64,000 nt of DNA, taken from NCBI GenBank assembly GCA_018223415.1, contig JAGTTQ010000001.1, positions 3,273,365 through 3,337,364 of the forward strand. The letters run 5' to 3'. Position numbers and translations under genes: made by a program. This DNA is from Eubacteriaceae bacterium Marseille-Q4139 (GTDB lineage Bacteria; Bacillota; Clostridia; Lachnospirales; Lachnospiraceae). Shown piece after piece: positions 34,075 to 42,815 of the stretch. Under the pieces are notes generated by a model. It was not told where the DNA came from. It did no database searches and saw nothing but the letters and a program-made list of their open reading frames with translations. Numbering within the stretch: position 1 is the stretch's first letter; each line of letters starts with the position of its first letter.

Positions 34075-35160
34075 CTACTTCCCAAACACCGCCTTTAGAA
34101 TCTCTTCCCGGTAAAGCTCCGTCTTCTCCGTATCCTTAAAACACTCCGGGCAGAATTCAAAAAATCCCGTCTTATCTTTGCATGTATTTTTAAAATCCGG
34201 CGTCCAGAGGGACGAGGGCTGCGGCAGGAAAGAGCCGCTTTTTTTCGTATAGCAGGTCTCCTTCGTGGCCTTGACGCGTGCGCCTTTATCCACAAATTCC
34301 CCGACACTTTTATGGATCGCCTGATCTTCATAGATCAGATAGTAATAATCTTTATAATTAGGGTAAAAATACTTTAAATTGCCCTCGTACAGGCGGACAT
34401 AAATTTCCATCTGCCGGCCGGAAACGGACACGGCGTAAGCGGGGACGGAAGCCCGTAGCGGGACGGGAACTGTGATACCGTCCGTTCCTTCAAACAAAAG
34501 GCGGATCCGCGGGATTTCCCCGCCGGTTTTGGAAAAATCGGAAAGGGAAAAGGGCTGGCTGAAATAATCCGGGTAGGAAAGGATCGGAAGAAGCCTTGGC
34601 ATGCCCTTTAAATCGTCCTCGTTATGGAGCAGGAGAAGGTGCAGAAGGTTTTCATCCCCTGACCTTAAATATTGTTCATAGACCTCGATCAGCTCGCCTC
34701 CGCTAAACACGTCGTCGCGTTCGATGCCAAGAAAGGCCTCAACGGATTTCTGCTTCAGATTTTCAAGCCCCAGATGATTTTTGTATGGCTTGATCCGTTT
34801 GTAGATGTCGATGCTCGTTACACCGTCGAAAGAACCGCCGGTTTTTAAGGCCTTGCAGCGTTTCTTTAGAAACGGGATGTCGAAGGTGTCGCCGTTAAAG
34901 TGGACGAGGGTGTCAAAGCCCTCAAGAAACTGGAAAAAGGCGTCGAGGACGGCCGGTTCTTCCCCGCGGCTGTCAGCAAACCACTGGATCAGATTCCAAC
35001 GGCCGTTGGAAAACCAGGTGCAGCCGATGAGATACAGGGAGGAATAATCTCCGGAAAAGCCGGTGGTTTCAATATCAAAAAATAAAAGCCTTTCGGGATC
35101 TCCAAGGCGCTCTAAGGGATAGCCGTCTCCGGCATCGAAGGTTTTTTCTATGGTAATCAT
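34075..35160 (-). CDS. Ribonuclease H-like (YprB-type) exonuclease domain protein
   Basis: A 361-residue protein with a DEDDh-like fold (RNase_H_2, PF13482). Motif I is LLFFDIETTGFSG (about residues 26-38), motif II VHFNGDTFDIPFLKKR and motif III LLLHNEDDLKGM. A second beta-rich part and a Cys-containing tail (EFCPECFKD) follow. B. subtilis YprB is its best-known relative; the substrate is untested. AAAGGAG lies 10 bases before ATG 35160. It is divergent from ruvA, with a good promoter at 35223-35251. Confidence 0.8.
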   Translation of the reverse strand: MITIEKTFDAGDGYPLERLGDPERLLFFDIETTGFSGDYSSLYLIGCTWFSNGRWNLIQWFADSRGEEPAVLDAFFQFLEGFDTLVHFNGDTFDIPFLKKRCKALKTGGSFDGVTSIDIYKRIKPYKNHLGLENLKQKSVEAFLGIERDDVFSGGELIEVYEQYLRSGDENLLHLLLLHNEDDLKGMPRLLPILSYPDYFSQPFSLSDFSKTGGEIPRIRLLFEGTDGITVPVPLRASVPAYAVSVSGRQMEIYVRLYEGNLKYFYPNYKDYYYLIYEDQAIHKSVGEFVDKGARVKATKETCYTKKSGSFLPQPSSLWTPDFKNTCKDKTGFFEFCPECFKDTEKTELYREEILKAVFGK

Positions 35161-35222
35161 TTTTATGTACGCTCCTTTTAATGCGGCTGTGGGGCATGGA
35201 AGTCCATGCGCTGCCTTGTTTC

Positions 35223-35251
35223 AGTATAATGAAACAGCAGCGGAAAGTCAA
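35223..35251 (-). promoter_or_regulatory. Promoter of the YprB-like gene
   Basis: Minus strand TTGACT, 17-bp spacer, TATACT. Confidence 0.65.
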
Positions 35252-35276
35252 TGGATAGAAAATTTGTTCGATTCAC

Positions 35277-35305
35277 TTGCAATGGCATTTTGTCTATGTT
35301 ATGAT
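35277..35305 (+). promoter_or_regulatory. Promoter of ruvAB
   Basis: TTGCAA, 17-bp spacer, TATGAT, 34 bases before the GTG start of ruvA. Confidence 0.65.
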
Positions 35306-35338
35306 AGCGGAAGCAACATCAGTTTTGGAGGAACATCA

Positions 35339-35950
35339 GTGATCTCATATATACGCGGCCCTCTCATGGAGAAGTTCGAGGATTCGGTTGTCGTGGAGGC
35401 GGGAGGCATCGGGTACCGGATTTTTGTACCGACTGCCGTTCTGGCGTCGCTTCCGCCCAACGGAGAGGAAGTCAAAATTTTTACATATTTTCAGGTCCGG
35501 GAGGACGCCATGGTTCTCTACGGCTTTTTGAACCGCCAGGATCTCGATATTTTTAAGAAGCTTTTGGGCGTCAACGGCGTGGGCCCGAAGAGTGCCCTCG
35601 GTGTTTTATCGGCCTTAAACCCGGACGAGTTCCGGATGGCGGTTGTGACCGGAGATGCGAAACGGATCACGAAGGCGCCGGGAATCGGCGGAAAGACGGC
35701 CCAGAGAATCATCCTTGATTTAAAGGACAAGGTGAGCGCAGAGGAAATCCTGTTTTCTGTGGACGCTGAGGCGCCTCAGAGCGCCGTGTCCGGTATGAGT
35801 GAGGTCGGAAAGGAAGCCGTCGAGGCGCTGACGGCCCTCGGCTATTCGGCAGGCGAGGCCTCCGGCGCTGTGAAGAAAGTGGAAATTGCCGACGGCATGA
35901 CGGCGGAGGACGTGCTCAAGAAGGCGTTAAAATATCTGGCATTTTTGTAA
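35339..35950 (+). CDS. ruvA: Holliday junction branch migration protein RuvA
   Basis: A 203-residue RuvA. The N-terminal OB domain starts MISYIRGPLMEKFEDSVVVE, two HhH motifs follow (LLGVNGVGPKSALGVL and APGIGGKTAQRI), and the C-terminal domain III (about 155-203) contacts RuvB. It forms the tetramer that holds the four-way junction. The start is GTG 35339, preceded by GGAGG at 7 bases; a longer frame upstream covers the promoter. RuvB follows after 36 bases. No ruvC is adjacent, as expected outside proteobacteria. Confidence 0.95.
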   Translation: MISYIRGPLMEKFEDSVVVEAGGIGYRIFVPTAVLASLPPNGEEVKIFTYFQVREDAMVLYGFLNRQDLDIFKKLLGVNGVGPKSALGVLSALNPDEFRMAVVTGDAKRITKAPGIGGKTAQRIILDLKDKVSAEEILFSVDAEAPQSAVSGMSEVGKEAVEALTALGYSAGEASGAVKKVEIADGMTAEDVLKKALKYLAFL

Positions 35951-35986
35951 TGCCGGCTGGAAAATTCGGATGACAGGCAGGAAATT

Positions 35987-36988
35987 ATGAGTCGAAAAAT
36001 CATCACTACGGAAGAGACCGAGGAAGACAAGAGAATAGAGGGATCCCTGCGGCCGCAGCTTCTTAAGGATTACATCGGGCAGGAAAAGCTCAAGTCCACC
36101 CTGAAGGTGTTCATCGACGCAGCCAAAAGCCGCGGAGAGGCGTTGGATCATGTGCTGTTTTACGGGCCGCCCGGCCTTGGAAAGACGACATTAAGCGCCA
36201 TCATCGCCAATGAGATGGGCGTGAACATGAAGGTGACGTCGGGCCCGGCCATTGAAAAGCCGGGGGAGATGGCGGCGATTTTAAACAACCTTCAGGAGGG
36301 CGACGTACTGTTTGTGGACGAGATCCACAGGCTCAACCGGCAGGTGGAAGAGGTTCTGTACCCGGCCATGGAGGATTTTGCCATCGACATCATGCTCGGG
36401 AAAGAGTCCTCAGCCAGGTCGATCCGGCTGGAGCTTCCGAAATTTACGCTGGTGGGCGCCACGACGCGGGCAGGGCTATTAACGGCGCCGCTCCGTGACC
36501 GGTTCGGAGTTGTGCAGCGGCTGGAATTTTATTCGCCGGAGGAGCTGGCGGTGATCGTGAAACGGTCGGCGAAGGTTTTAAACGTGAAAATCGAGGAAGA
36601 GGGCGCCTGGGAGATTGCAAGGCGCTCCCGCGGGACGCCCAGGCTTGCCAACCGGCTTTTAAAGCGCGTGCGAGATTTTGCCCAGGTGAAATATGACGGT
36701 GTTATCACAAAGGACGTGGCGGATTTTGCGCTGGATATCCTGGATGTGGACAAGCTTGGCCTGGACAATAACGACAGGAACCTGTTAAAAACGCTGATTC
36801 TTAAGTTTTCCGGCGGGCCGGTGGGCCTTGAGACGCTGGCGGCCGCCATCGGCGAGGACGCCGGGACGCTGGAAGATGTCTACGAGCCGTACCTTCTGAT
36901 GAACGGGCTCTTAAACAGGACGCCCAGGGGCCGCATGGCGACCGAGGCCGCGTACCATCACCTGGGACTTGACGGCGGAAAGAATTAA
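35987..36988 (+). CDS. ruvB: Holliday junction DNA helicase RuvB
   Basis: A 333-residue AAA+ ATPase. Walker A is GPPGLGKTTL (about residue 61), Walker B FVDEIHRL, and the arginine finger region is DRFGVVQRLEFY. The C-terminal winged helix includes NGLLNRTPRGRMAT. It is the hexameric motor for branch migration with RuvA. It sits with ruvA in one operon. AT-rich DNA and a new promoter plus repeat C follow. Confidence 0.96.
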   Translation: MSRKIITTEETEEDKRIEGSLRPQLLKDYIGQEKLKSTLKVFIDAAKSRGEALDHVLFYGPPGLGKTTLSAIIANEMGVNMKVTSGPAIEKPGEMAAILNNLQEGDVLFVDEIHRLNRQVEEVLYPAMEDFAIDIMLGKESSARSIRLELPKFTLVGATTRAGLLTAPLRDRFGVVQRLEFYSPEELAVIVKRSAKVLNVKIEEEGAWEIARRSRGTPRLANRLLKRVRDFAQVKYDGVITKDVADFALDILDVDKLGLDNNDRNLLKTLILKFSGGPVGLETLAAAIGEDAGTLEDVYEPYLLMNGLLNRTPRGRMATEAAYHHLGLDGGKN

Positions 36989-37020
36989 GAATAATTTTTA
37001 TGGCTGTTTGGCGGGGAGTA

Positions 37021-37029
37021 TGGTATAAT
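37021..37029 (+). promoter_or_regulatory. Extended -10 promoter upstream of repeat C
   Basis: TGGTATAAT, a TGn-extended -10 without a clear -35 (TGGCTG at 17 bp). The same motif occurs at the right end of repeat C (37214-37222). Confidence 0.4.
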
Positions 37030-37101
37030 AGCGAGGAAAGCGGTTGCCATGCTTGCATGAGTAACCATTTGACGAGCATCTCCATCGAGACGACAGTCGA
37101 G

Positions 37102-37222
37102 ATGGAATAATGTTCACAGCGTGAACATTATACCTGCGCATACCGGTTTCTGCGCTTGCCGCAGAAAACCGGGCGCTAAGTTCCGCCGGAGGCCCATGGC
37201 CGCACAGTGGACATGGTATAAT
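37102..37222 (+). repeat. Dispersed structured intergenic element, copy C (5' of zapA)
   Basis: A 121-bp copy running from ATGGAATAATG to ATGGTATAAT. Hairpin 1 is AATGTTCAC / GTGAACATT, perfect. Hairpin 2 is GCGC-ACCGGTTTCTGCG / CGCAGAAAACCGG-GCGC. The third region is CCATGGCCGCACAGTGGACATGG, where GCACAGTG replaces GCGGAGCG of copies A and B. An extra short stem, CCATCGAGAC / GTCGAGATGG, lies just upstream (37081-37105). Confidence 0.8.
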
Positions 37223-37284
37223 AACCGCAGGGCAATCAGCCCATGATTTACGATGGAAAAAGAAAAAGGCAGGAGAATTCGGGG

Positions 37285-37632
37285 ATGGAAACGAAAAACT
37301 ATGCGGAAGTTCTGATTGATGGAAGAATTTATACGCTTGGCGGAGCTGAAGAGCAGGAGTATCTTCAGAAGGTGGCCGCTTATATCAACGATAAAATTGT
37401 GATGCTCAAAAGCCAGCCCGGCTTTACGAGACAGAGCCCGGATTACCAGGAGGTCATGATCCAGCTCAATCTGGCGGACGATTATTTTAAGGCGCTTCAG
37501 GAGGCAAAGGCGTACAAGGCCCAGAAAGAAGAAATGGAACGGGAAATGTACAGCTTAAAGCATGAACTGATCAGCGCCCAGATGAGGCTGGACGCACTGT
37601 CTGCAAAAGGGGATTCTGAAGGTAAGGAATGA
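37285..37632 (+). CDS. zapA: Cell division protein ZapA
   Basis: A 115-residue ZapA. The N-terminal beta-hairpin starts METKNYAEVLIDGRIYTLGG and the EYLQKVAAYINDKI helix follows. A long coiled-coil C-terminal helix (about 55-105) is rich in Lys/Glu. It crosslinks and stabilises FtsZ filaments at midcell. I chose ATG 37285, with AGGAG 11 bases upstream. It leads an operon with a U32 protein, an FtsW/RodA polymerase and a PBP, a division or wall-growth set. Confidence 0.9.
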   Translation: METKNYAEVLIDGRIYTLGGAEEQEYLQKVAAYINDKIVMLKSQPGFTRQSPDYQEVMIQLNLADDYFKALQEAKAYKAQKEEMEREMYSLKHELISAQMRLDALSAKGDSEGKE

Positions 37633-37687
37633 TACGAGGGGGCTGCCGCACGGACCGGGCAGCTTCTTTTTCTTTAAAGGAGAGATT

Positions 37688-39928
37688 ATGAGAAACGGAA
37701 AGGTTGAGATCCTGGCCCCGGCCGGGTCTTACGAAAGCATGAAGGCAGCCATAAATGCCGGGGCCGATGCCGTCTATATCGGCGGAAGCCGCTTCGGCGC
37801 CAGAGCCTATGCCGACAATCCGGACGAGGAGAACCTGGTGAAGGCCATCGAATTTGTCCATCTTCATGGGAAAAAGCTTTATATGACGGTCAATACGCTG
37901 GTGAAGGAGCGGGAGCTTTCCGAGCTTTCCGGCTTTTTAAGGCCCTATTACGAGGCCGGCCTTGACGGCGTCATCATCCAGGATCTCGGCGTGTTCCGGT
38001 ATATCCGGGATCATTTTCCGGGACTGCCGCTTCATGTGAGCACACAGATGACGGTGACGGGAAAATACGGCGCGAAAAGCCTGAAAGAGATGGGGGCGTC
38101 GCGGATCGTGCCGGCAAGGGAGCTCAGCCTTGATGAGCTTCGGGCCATGTACGCGGAGACAGGGATGGAAATCGAGGTTTTTGTCCATGGCGCGCTCTGC
38201 TACTGTTATTCCGGCCAGTGTCTGTTTTCCAGCCTTATCGGCGGCCGCAGCGGGAACAGAGGGCGGTGCGCCCAGACCTGCCGCCTGCCTTTTGAAGTCA
38301 GACAGGACGGAAAATCGTTAAATAGGAAGAACGAGAAATATGTTTTAAGCCTTAAGGATCTCTGTACCCTCGATATTTTGCCGGATATTCTGGAAACCGG
38401 CGTCTGTTCCTTAAAGATCGAGGGACGGATGAAGAGTCCGCGGTACACGGCCGGAGTGGTGAGTGTCTATCGGAAATATGTGGACATGTACTTAAACGAA
38501 GGAAAGAGCGGCTACCATGTGGACGAATCCGACCGGCGGATGCTTTTGGAGCTTTTCGACCGGGGCGGCCAGACCGACGGATATTATAAACGGCATAACG
38601 GCCGTGATATGGTGGTTTTAAAGGAAAAACCGGCATTTCGTGAGGGGAGCCAGGAGTTATATGACACGCTGGACCGTCTTTACGTCAACGCAGAGAAAAA
38701 GGAACCGGTGACGGGGGAGGCATGGATTGCGCCAGGAAAGAAAACGCGGCTTACGGTTTCCCTGGCAGGCCAGAGGCAGACGGAAAAGAAGCGGGTGGCA
38801 TCTGTTTCCGCATATGTGGAAGGCGCGCCGGCCGAGGAGGCAAAAAGCGCCCCGATGACCGAGGAACGGATCAGAAAGCAGCTTATGAAGACCGGCGGCT
38901 CGCCGTTTGTATTTGAATCGCTGGAAATCCATATGGAAGGCGATGTTTTCCTCCCGGTACAGGAACTAAACAGGATGCGGCGTGAGGCACTGGAGGCGCT
39001 GGAACATGGAATTTATGATTTGTACCGCAGGAAAGCGCCGGAGGAGAAATCTGGCACGGCTCTCCGTGAAACTGTCCATGCTGCGGCTCCTTTGCGTCCG
39101 GAATTCAATGCCCTTGTAAGCACGAAAGAACAGTTTTCGGCCTGTCTGGAAAGGTTCGGGGCGTGGAAAAAGGAAAAGGGCGGAGAGTTCGGGATTTATC
39201 TGGCATCGGAGTCCTTTGACGCCGGGACATGGAAGCAGGCTTCGGAGGCCTGCCATGAAAAAGGGATTTCCTGTTATCTGATGCTTCCGAGGATTTTCCG
39301 CGGAGAGGCAGAAAGTTATTTTTTAAGGAACCGGGAGCGGCTATTGGAAGCCGGCTTCGATGTCCTTGGCGTGGCCTCCATGGAGGAGCCGGAATTTGTA
39401 AAACAGCAGTTTCCTGGCAGGAAACTTTTCTTCGACCATGGGATGTACGTTTTTAACCATCTGGCAAAGGAAGCCATGGAGGAGCTTGGCGCATGCCGCG
39501 TGACGGTTCCGGTGGAGTTAAACCGCAGGGAGATTGCGGACGCCGGTGCCGGCGGAGAGATGATCGTCTACGGCCGCCTTCCGATGATGGTTTCGGCCCA
39601 GTGCATCCATCGGACGCTGTCCGGCTGTGACAAGAAGCCGGGAGTCCTGTGGATGAAAGACAGGAAGGGAAAGGAGTTTCCGGTGGAGAACCAGTGTCGG
39701 TTCTGTTATAACACGATCTGGAACGCGGCGCCCCTGTCGCTTCACGGCCTTTCCGATGAGGTCATGGGACTTGGAGCGGAGGCGCTGAGGCTTAACTTTA
39801 CACTGGAAGACAGGCGGGAGACCGAGGCGGTGCTTTCTGCCTTCTACCGCGAATTCATATTAGGAGAGGATGCCGGCGCGGCCGCCGGGGACTTTACCAG
39901 AGGCCATTTTAAACGCGGCATTGAGTAG
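37688..39928 (+). CDS. U32 family peptidase-like protein with DUF3656 (RlhA/TrhP-type RNA hydroxylase relative)
   Basis: A 746-residue protein. The N-terminal U32 domain begins KVEILAPAGSYESMKAAINA, and the U32 signature EVFVHGALCYCYSGQCLFSS lies at about residues 160-179. Further Cys-rich motifs (GNRGRCAQTCRLPFEV) and a DUF3656-like C-terminal half follow, with a late C-x-n-C in ENQCRFCYNT. Relatives with this layout (RlhA in E. coli) hydroxylate 23S rRNA cytidine 2501, and TrhP hydroxylates tRNA U34. So an RNA-modifying role is likelier than collagenase; which RNA is unknown. Confidence 0.82.
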   Translation: MRNGKVEILAPAGSYESMKAAINAGADAVYIGGSRFGARAYADNPDEENLVKAIEFVHLHGKKLYMTVNTLVKERELSELSGFLRPYYEAGLDGVIIQDLGVFRYIRDHFPGLPLHVSTQMTVTGKYGAKSLKEMGASRIVPARELSLDELRAMYAETGMEIEVFVHGALCYCYSGQCLFSSLIGGRSGNRGRCAQTCRLPFEVRQDGKSLNRKNEKYVLSLKDLCTLDILPDILETGVCSLKIEGRMKSPRYTAGVVSVYRKYVDMYLNEGKSGYHVDESDRRMLLELFDRGGQTDGYYKRHNGRDMVVLKEKPAFREGSQELYDTLDRLYVNAEKKEPVTGEAWIAPGKKTRLTVSLAGQRQTEKKRVASVSAYVEGAPAEEAKSAPMTEERIRKQLMKTGGSPFVFESLEIHMEGDVFLPVQELNRMRREALEALEHGIYDLYRRKAPEEKSGTALRETVHAAAPLRPEFNALVSTKEQFSACLERFGAWKKEKGGEFGIYLASESFDAGTWKQASEACHEKGISCYLMLPRIFRGEAESYFLRNRERLLEAGFDVLGVASMEEPEFVKQQFPGRKLFFDHGMYVFNHLAKEAMEELGACRVTVPVELNRREIADAGAGGEMIVYGRLPMMVSAQCIHRTLSGCDKKPGVLWMKDRKGKEFPVENQCRFCYNTIWNAAPLSLHGLSDEVMGLGAEALRLNFTLEDRRETEAVLSAFYREFILGEDAGAAAGDFTRGHFKRGIE

Positions 39929-39936
39929 GTGAGAAT

Positions 39937-41259
39937 GTGACGAATCTGGTGACTGAGGTATCCAGGTACCTGATGATTCTTCTGATTGCAATCTACACAT
40001 ATTATAATTTCCGTTTCTTTGCCATAAAGGACGACGCAGGGAAGAACCGCGCCTGCGGGCGGCAGCTCATCTGTATGTTTATGCTGCATTTCCTCGCAAA
40101 CCTGGTGATCTTCCTTCGGACGGGATCGGAGCTTCTGGCGGTGTTCTACGGGGCGCAGCTTGTGTTTTTCGTGTGCTATATTTACCTTTACCGGCTGTTT
40201 TACCGAAACGTGTCGAGGCTCCTTTTAAACAACACCTGCATGCTTTTATGCACCGGCTTCATCATGCTCACGCGGTTAAATTCCCAGATGGCCTTCCGGC
40301 AGTTTTTGATTGTCGCAGTCTCGGCTGTGGTGTCCTGGATCATCCCGTTTATCATCGACCGGGTATGGCAGCTTGCAAAATTCCCGTGGATTTACGGGCT
40401 TTTGGGGCTGGCGCTTTTAGGGCTTGTCTGCCTTGTGGGGAACACCTCCGGCGGGGCGCAGCTCTCCCTTTCCTATAAGGGATTCTCTGTCCAGCCGTCG
40501 GAGTTTGTAAAAATCAGCTTCGTCTTTTTCGCTGCTACCATGTTTTACCGCTCCGCGGAATTTAAGAGCGTGGCCGTCACGACAGCCGTGGCGGCGGCCC
40601 ATGTGCTGATTCTGGTGCTTTCCAGGGATCTGGGAGGCGCTCTGATTTTTTTTGTGGCCTACCTAGTCATGCTGTTTGCGGCCACATCGAATGTCTTCTA
40701 CCTTGGTGCCGGGATTGCCAGCGGTTCTGCGGCAGCAGCGGCAGCGTACCAGATGTTTTCCCATGTGAGACGCCGGGTGGAGGCGTGGCGGAACCCGTGG
40801 GCCGATGTGGATGATACTGGCTATCAGGTTGCCCAGTCCCTGTTTGCCATCGGGACCGGCGGCTGGTTCGGCATGGGGCTTTATCAGGGAATGCCGAAGT
40901 CCATCCCTGTGGTGGAAAAGGATTTTATTTTTTCAGCCATCTGCGAGGAAATGGGCGGAATTTACGGGATCTGCCTTCTTCTCATCTGCCTGGGGTGCTT
41001 TCTCCAGTTTATGCTGATCGCTTCCAGGATGCAGGCCATGTTTTATAAACTGATCGCCCTGGGGCTCGGCACCGTGTACATCACGCAGGTGTTCCTCACC
41101 ATCGGGGGCGTGACGAAATTCATCCCGTCCACAGGTGTCACCCTGCCGTTTGTCAGCTACGGCGGCAGCTCCACGGCGGCCACATTCCTGCTGTTCGGCA
41201 TCATCCAGGGGCTTTATATTCTGAAGGAAAACGAGGAGGAAGAGGATGAAAAAGAGTAA
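39937..41259 (+). CDS. FtsW/RodA/SpoVE family peptidoglycan polymerase
   Basis: A 440-residue SEDS protein with about ten membrane helices. Landmarks are the SVQPSEFVKISFV segment (about residue 185), LSRDLGGALIFFVAYLVM with the catalytic-type Asp, and the end VTLPFVSYGGSSTAATFLLFGI, which is the SEDS signature. It polymerises glycan strands from lipid II together with a cognate class B PBP, here the next gene, which overlaps it by 14 bases. The start is GTG 39937, with AGGTGAG upstream. Whether it serves division or elongation cannot be told. Confidence 0.9.
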   Translation: MTNLVTEVSRYLMILLIAIYTYYNFRFFAIKDDAGKNRACGRQLICMFMLHFLANLVIFLRTGSELLAVFYGAQLVFFVCYIYLYRLFYRNVSRLLLNNTCMLLCTGFIMLTRLNSQMAFRQFLIVAVSAVVSWIIPFIIDRVWQLAKFPWIYGLLGLALLGLVCLVGNTSGGAQLSLSYKGFSVQPSEFVKISFVFFAATMFYRSAEFKSVAVTTAVAAAHVLILVLSRDLGGALIFFVAYLVMLFAATSNVFYLGAGIASGSAAAAAAYQMFSHVRRRVEAWRNPWADVDDTGYQVAQSLFAIGTGGWFGMGLYQGMPKSIPVVEKDFIFSAICEEMGGIYGICLLLICLGCFLQFMLIASRMQAMFYKLIALGLGTVYITQVFLTIGGVTKFIPSTGVTLPFVSYGGSSTAATFLLFGIIQGLYILKENEEEEDEKE

Positions 41260-42673
41260 ACCGAATCCGAAGGCCAACAAAAGCATCCTCTGGTTTGCCT
41301 ACGGCGTCGTGGCGCTGTTCCTCTTGATGGGCGCCTATATGGGGTATTTCATCCAGGCGGAAAGTGAGGAGGTCATCAACAACCCCTATAATTCCAGGCT
41401 GGACAGCTTATCTGACCGGATCATCCGCGGGAAGATTCTAAGCAGCGACGGCACGGTTCTGGCGGAAACCTCGGTGGCCGAGGACGGGAGCGAGACGAGA
41501 ATCTATCCGTACGGCGAGCTGTTTGCCCATGTGGTCGGGTACTCGACGGCCGGGAAGACGGGGATTGAGTCGCTGGCAAATTTCTACCTCCTAAGTTCCC
41601 ATGTGAACCTGATCGAGAAGACGGTCAACGAGCTGGCAGATCAGAAAAACATCGGCGACAATGTGGTGACGACGCTTGATCTGGCACTCCAGAAGACCGC
41701 GTCCGACGCCCTGGGAGACAACCGGGGAGCCGTGGTTGCCATCGAGCCGTCCACGGGAAAAATCCTGGCCATGGTTTCAAAACCGGCCTTTGACCCCAAT
41801 ACGGTGGCGGCCGAATGGGATTCGCTGGTAAACGGGGATTCCAGCGAGGCCAGACTTTTAAACCGCGCTACCCAGGGACTGTATCCGCCCGGCTCTACCT
41901 TTAAGCTTTTAACAGCGTTGGAATACATGAGAGAGCATCCGGGCGATTACAATGACTATACGTTTTCCTGTGACGGGATTTTTGAGTATGAGGAATTTAA
42001 GATCCAGTGTGCCAGCCAGACGGCCCACGGGAACGTGGATTTCGGACTGGCCTTTGCCGATTCCTGCAACGGCGCCTTTGCCAATCTGGGGCTGAGCCTG
42101 GATCTTAACAGGCTGTACAGCCTGTCGGAGGAACTTTTATATAATAAGGAGCTTCCGCTGTCCCTGCCGTATAACAAGAGCAGCTTCACCATGACGGACG
42201 GGGCTTCCGACTGGGAGATCCTTCAGACCTCCATCGGCCAGGGTTCGACGCTTATGACGCCGATCCACAATGCCATGCTGGCGGCAGCCATTGCAAACGG
42301 GGGCGTTTTGATGAAGCCGTATGTTCTCGACCATGTGGAAAATGCCGGCGGGCAGGTGGTGAAACGGTTCTCGCCGTCGGAGTACGGCTCGCTGATAACA
42401 GAGGCGGAGGCCGGGGCGTTAAAGGATCTGATGGTGCGCGTCGTGAACGAGGGAACCGGATCCCGCGTAAAAAGCGATGCCTATCAGGCGGCCGGGAAGA
42501 CGGGATCGGCCCAGTTCGAGGCGGGAAAAGAGGCCCATGCCTGGTTCATCGGCTTTGCGCCGGCAGACGACCCGAAGATTGCAGTCTGCGTTATCGTGGA
42601 ACAGGGGAGCTCCGGCGGCCGCGTGGCGGCGCCCATCGCCAGACAGCTTTTTGACTGTTACCTCGGACAGTAA
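41246..42673 (+). CDS. Penicillin-binding protein, class B transpeptidase (PbpA-like)
   Basis: A 475-residue protein with one N-terminal membrane helix (about 15-37), a short linker domain and a transpeptidase domain. Active-site motifs are PGSTFK (SxxK Ser about 216), SCNGA (SxN about 275) and KTGSA (about 415). It crosslinks peptidoglycan. At 475 residues it resembles the short PBPA class that pairs with a RodA-like SEDS protein in the same operon, as found in Actinobacteria and Clostridia. Its start overlaps the SEDS gene, so the two should be made in equal amounts. Confidence 0.92.
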   Translation: MKKSKPNPKANKSILWFAYGVVALFLLMGAYMGYFIQAESEEVINNPYNSRLDSLSDRIIRGKILSSDGTVLAETSVAEDGSETRIYPYGELFAHVVGYSTAGKTGIESLANFYLLSSHVNLIEKTVNELADQKNIGDNVVTTLDLALQKTASDALGDNRGAVVAIEPSTGKILAMVSKPAFDPNTVAAEWDSLVNGDSSEARLLNRATQGLYPPGSTFKLLTALEYMREHPGDYNDYTFSCDGIFEYEEFKIQCASQTAHGNVDFGLAFADSCNGAFANLGLSLDLNRLYSLSEELLYNKELPLSLPYNKSSFTMTDGASDWEILQTSIGQGSTLMTPIHNAMLAAAIANGGVLMKPYVLDHVENAGGQVVKRFSPSEYGSLITEAEAGALKDLMVRVVNEGTGSRVKSDAYQAAGKTGSAQFEAGKEAHAWFIGFAPADDPKIAVCVIVEQGSSGGRVAAPIARQLFDCYLGQ

Positions 42674-42724
42674 GAATCTGAACCAGCACCGCAAAAAAAT
42701 CCATTCCTTTGCGGACGGAAACGT

Positions 42725-42755
42725 GGTATCATAACTATAAAATGGTGATGATACC
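42725..42755 (+). other. Palindrome upstream of galE
   Basis: GGTATCAT pairs with ATGATACC around a 15-base loop, followed by TTTT. The preceding GCGGACGGAAACGTGGTATCAT recalls the right end of the dispersed element. It may be an operator, a weak terminator for the PBP gene or a remnant of the repeat. Confidence 0.4.
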
Positions 42756-42815
42756 TTTTAAAGCTGCCGGCATGGACTGCGGCGGTCAAAAAATAAAGAG
42801 CAGGAGAGGAAAGCT

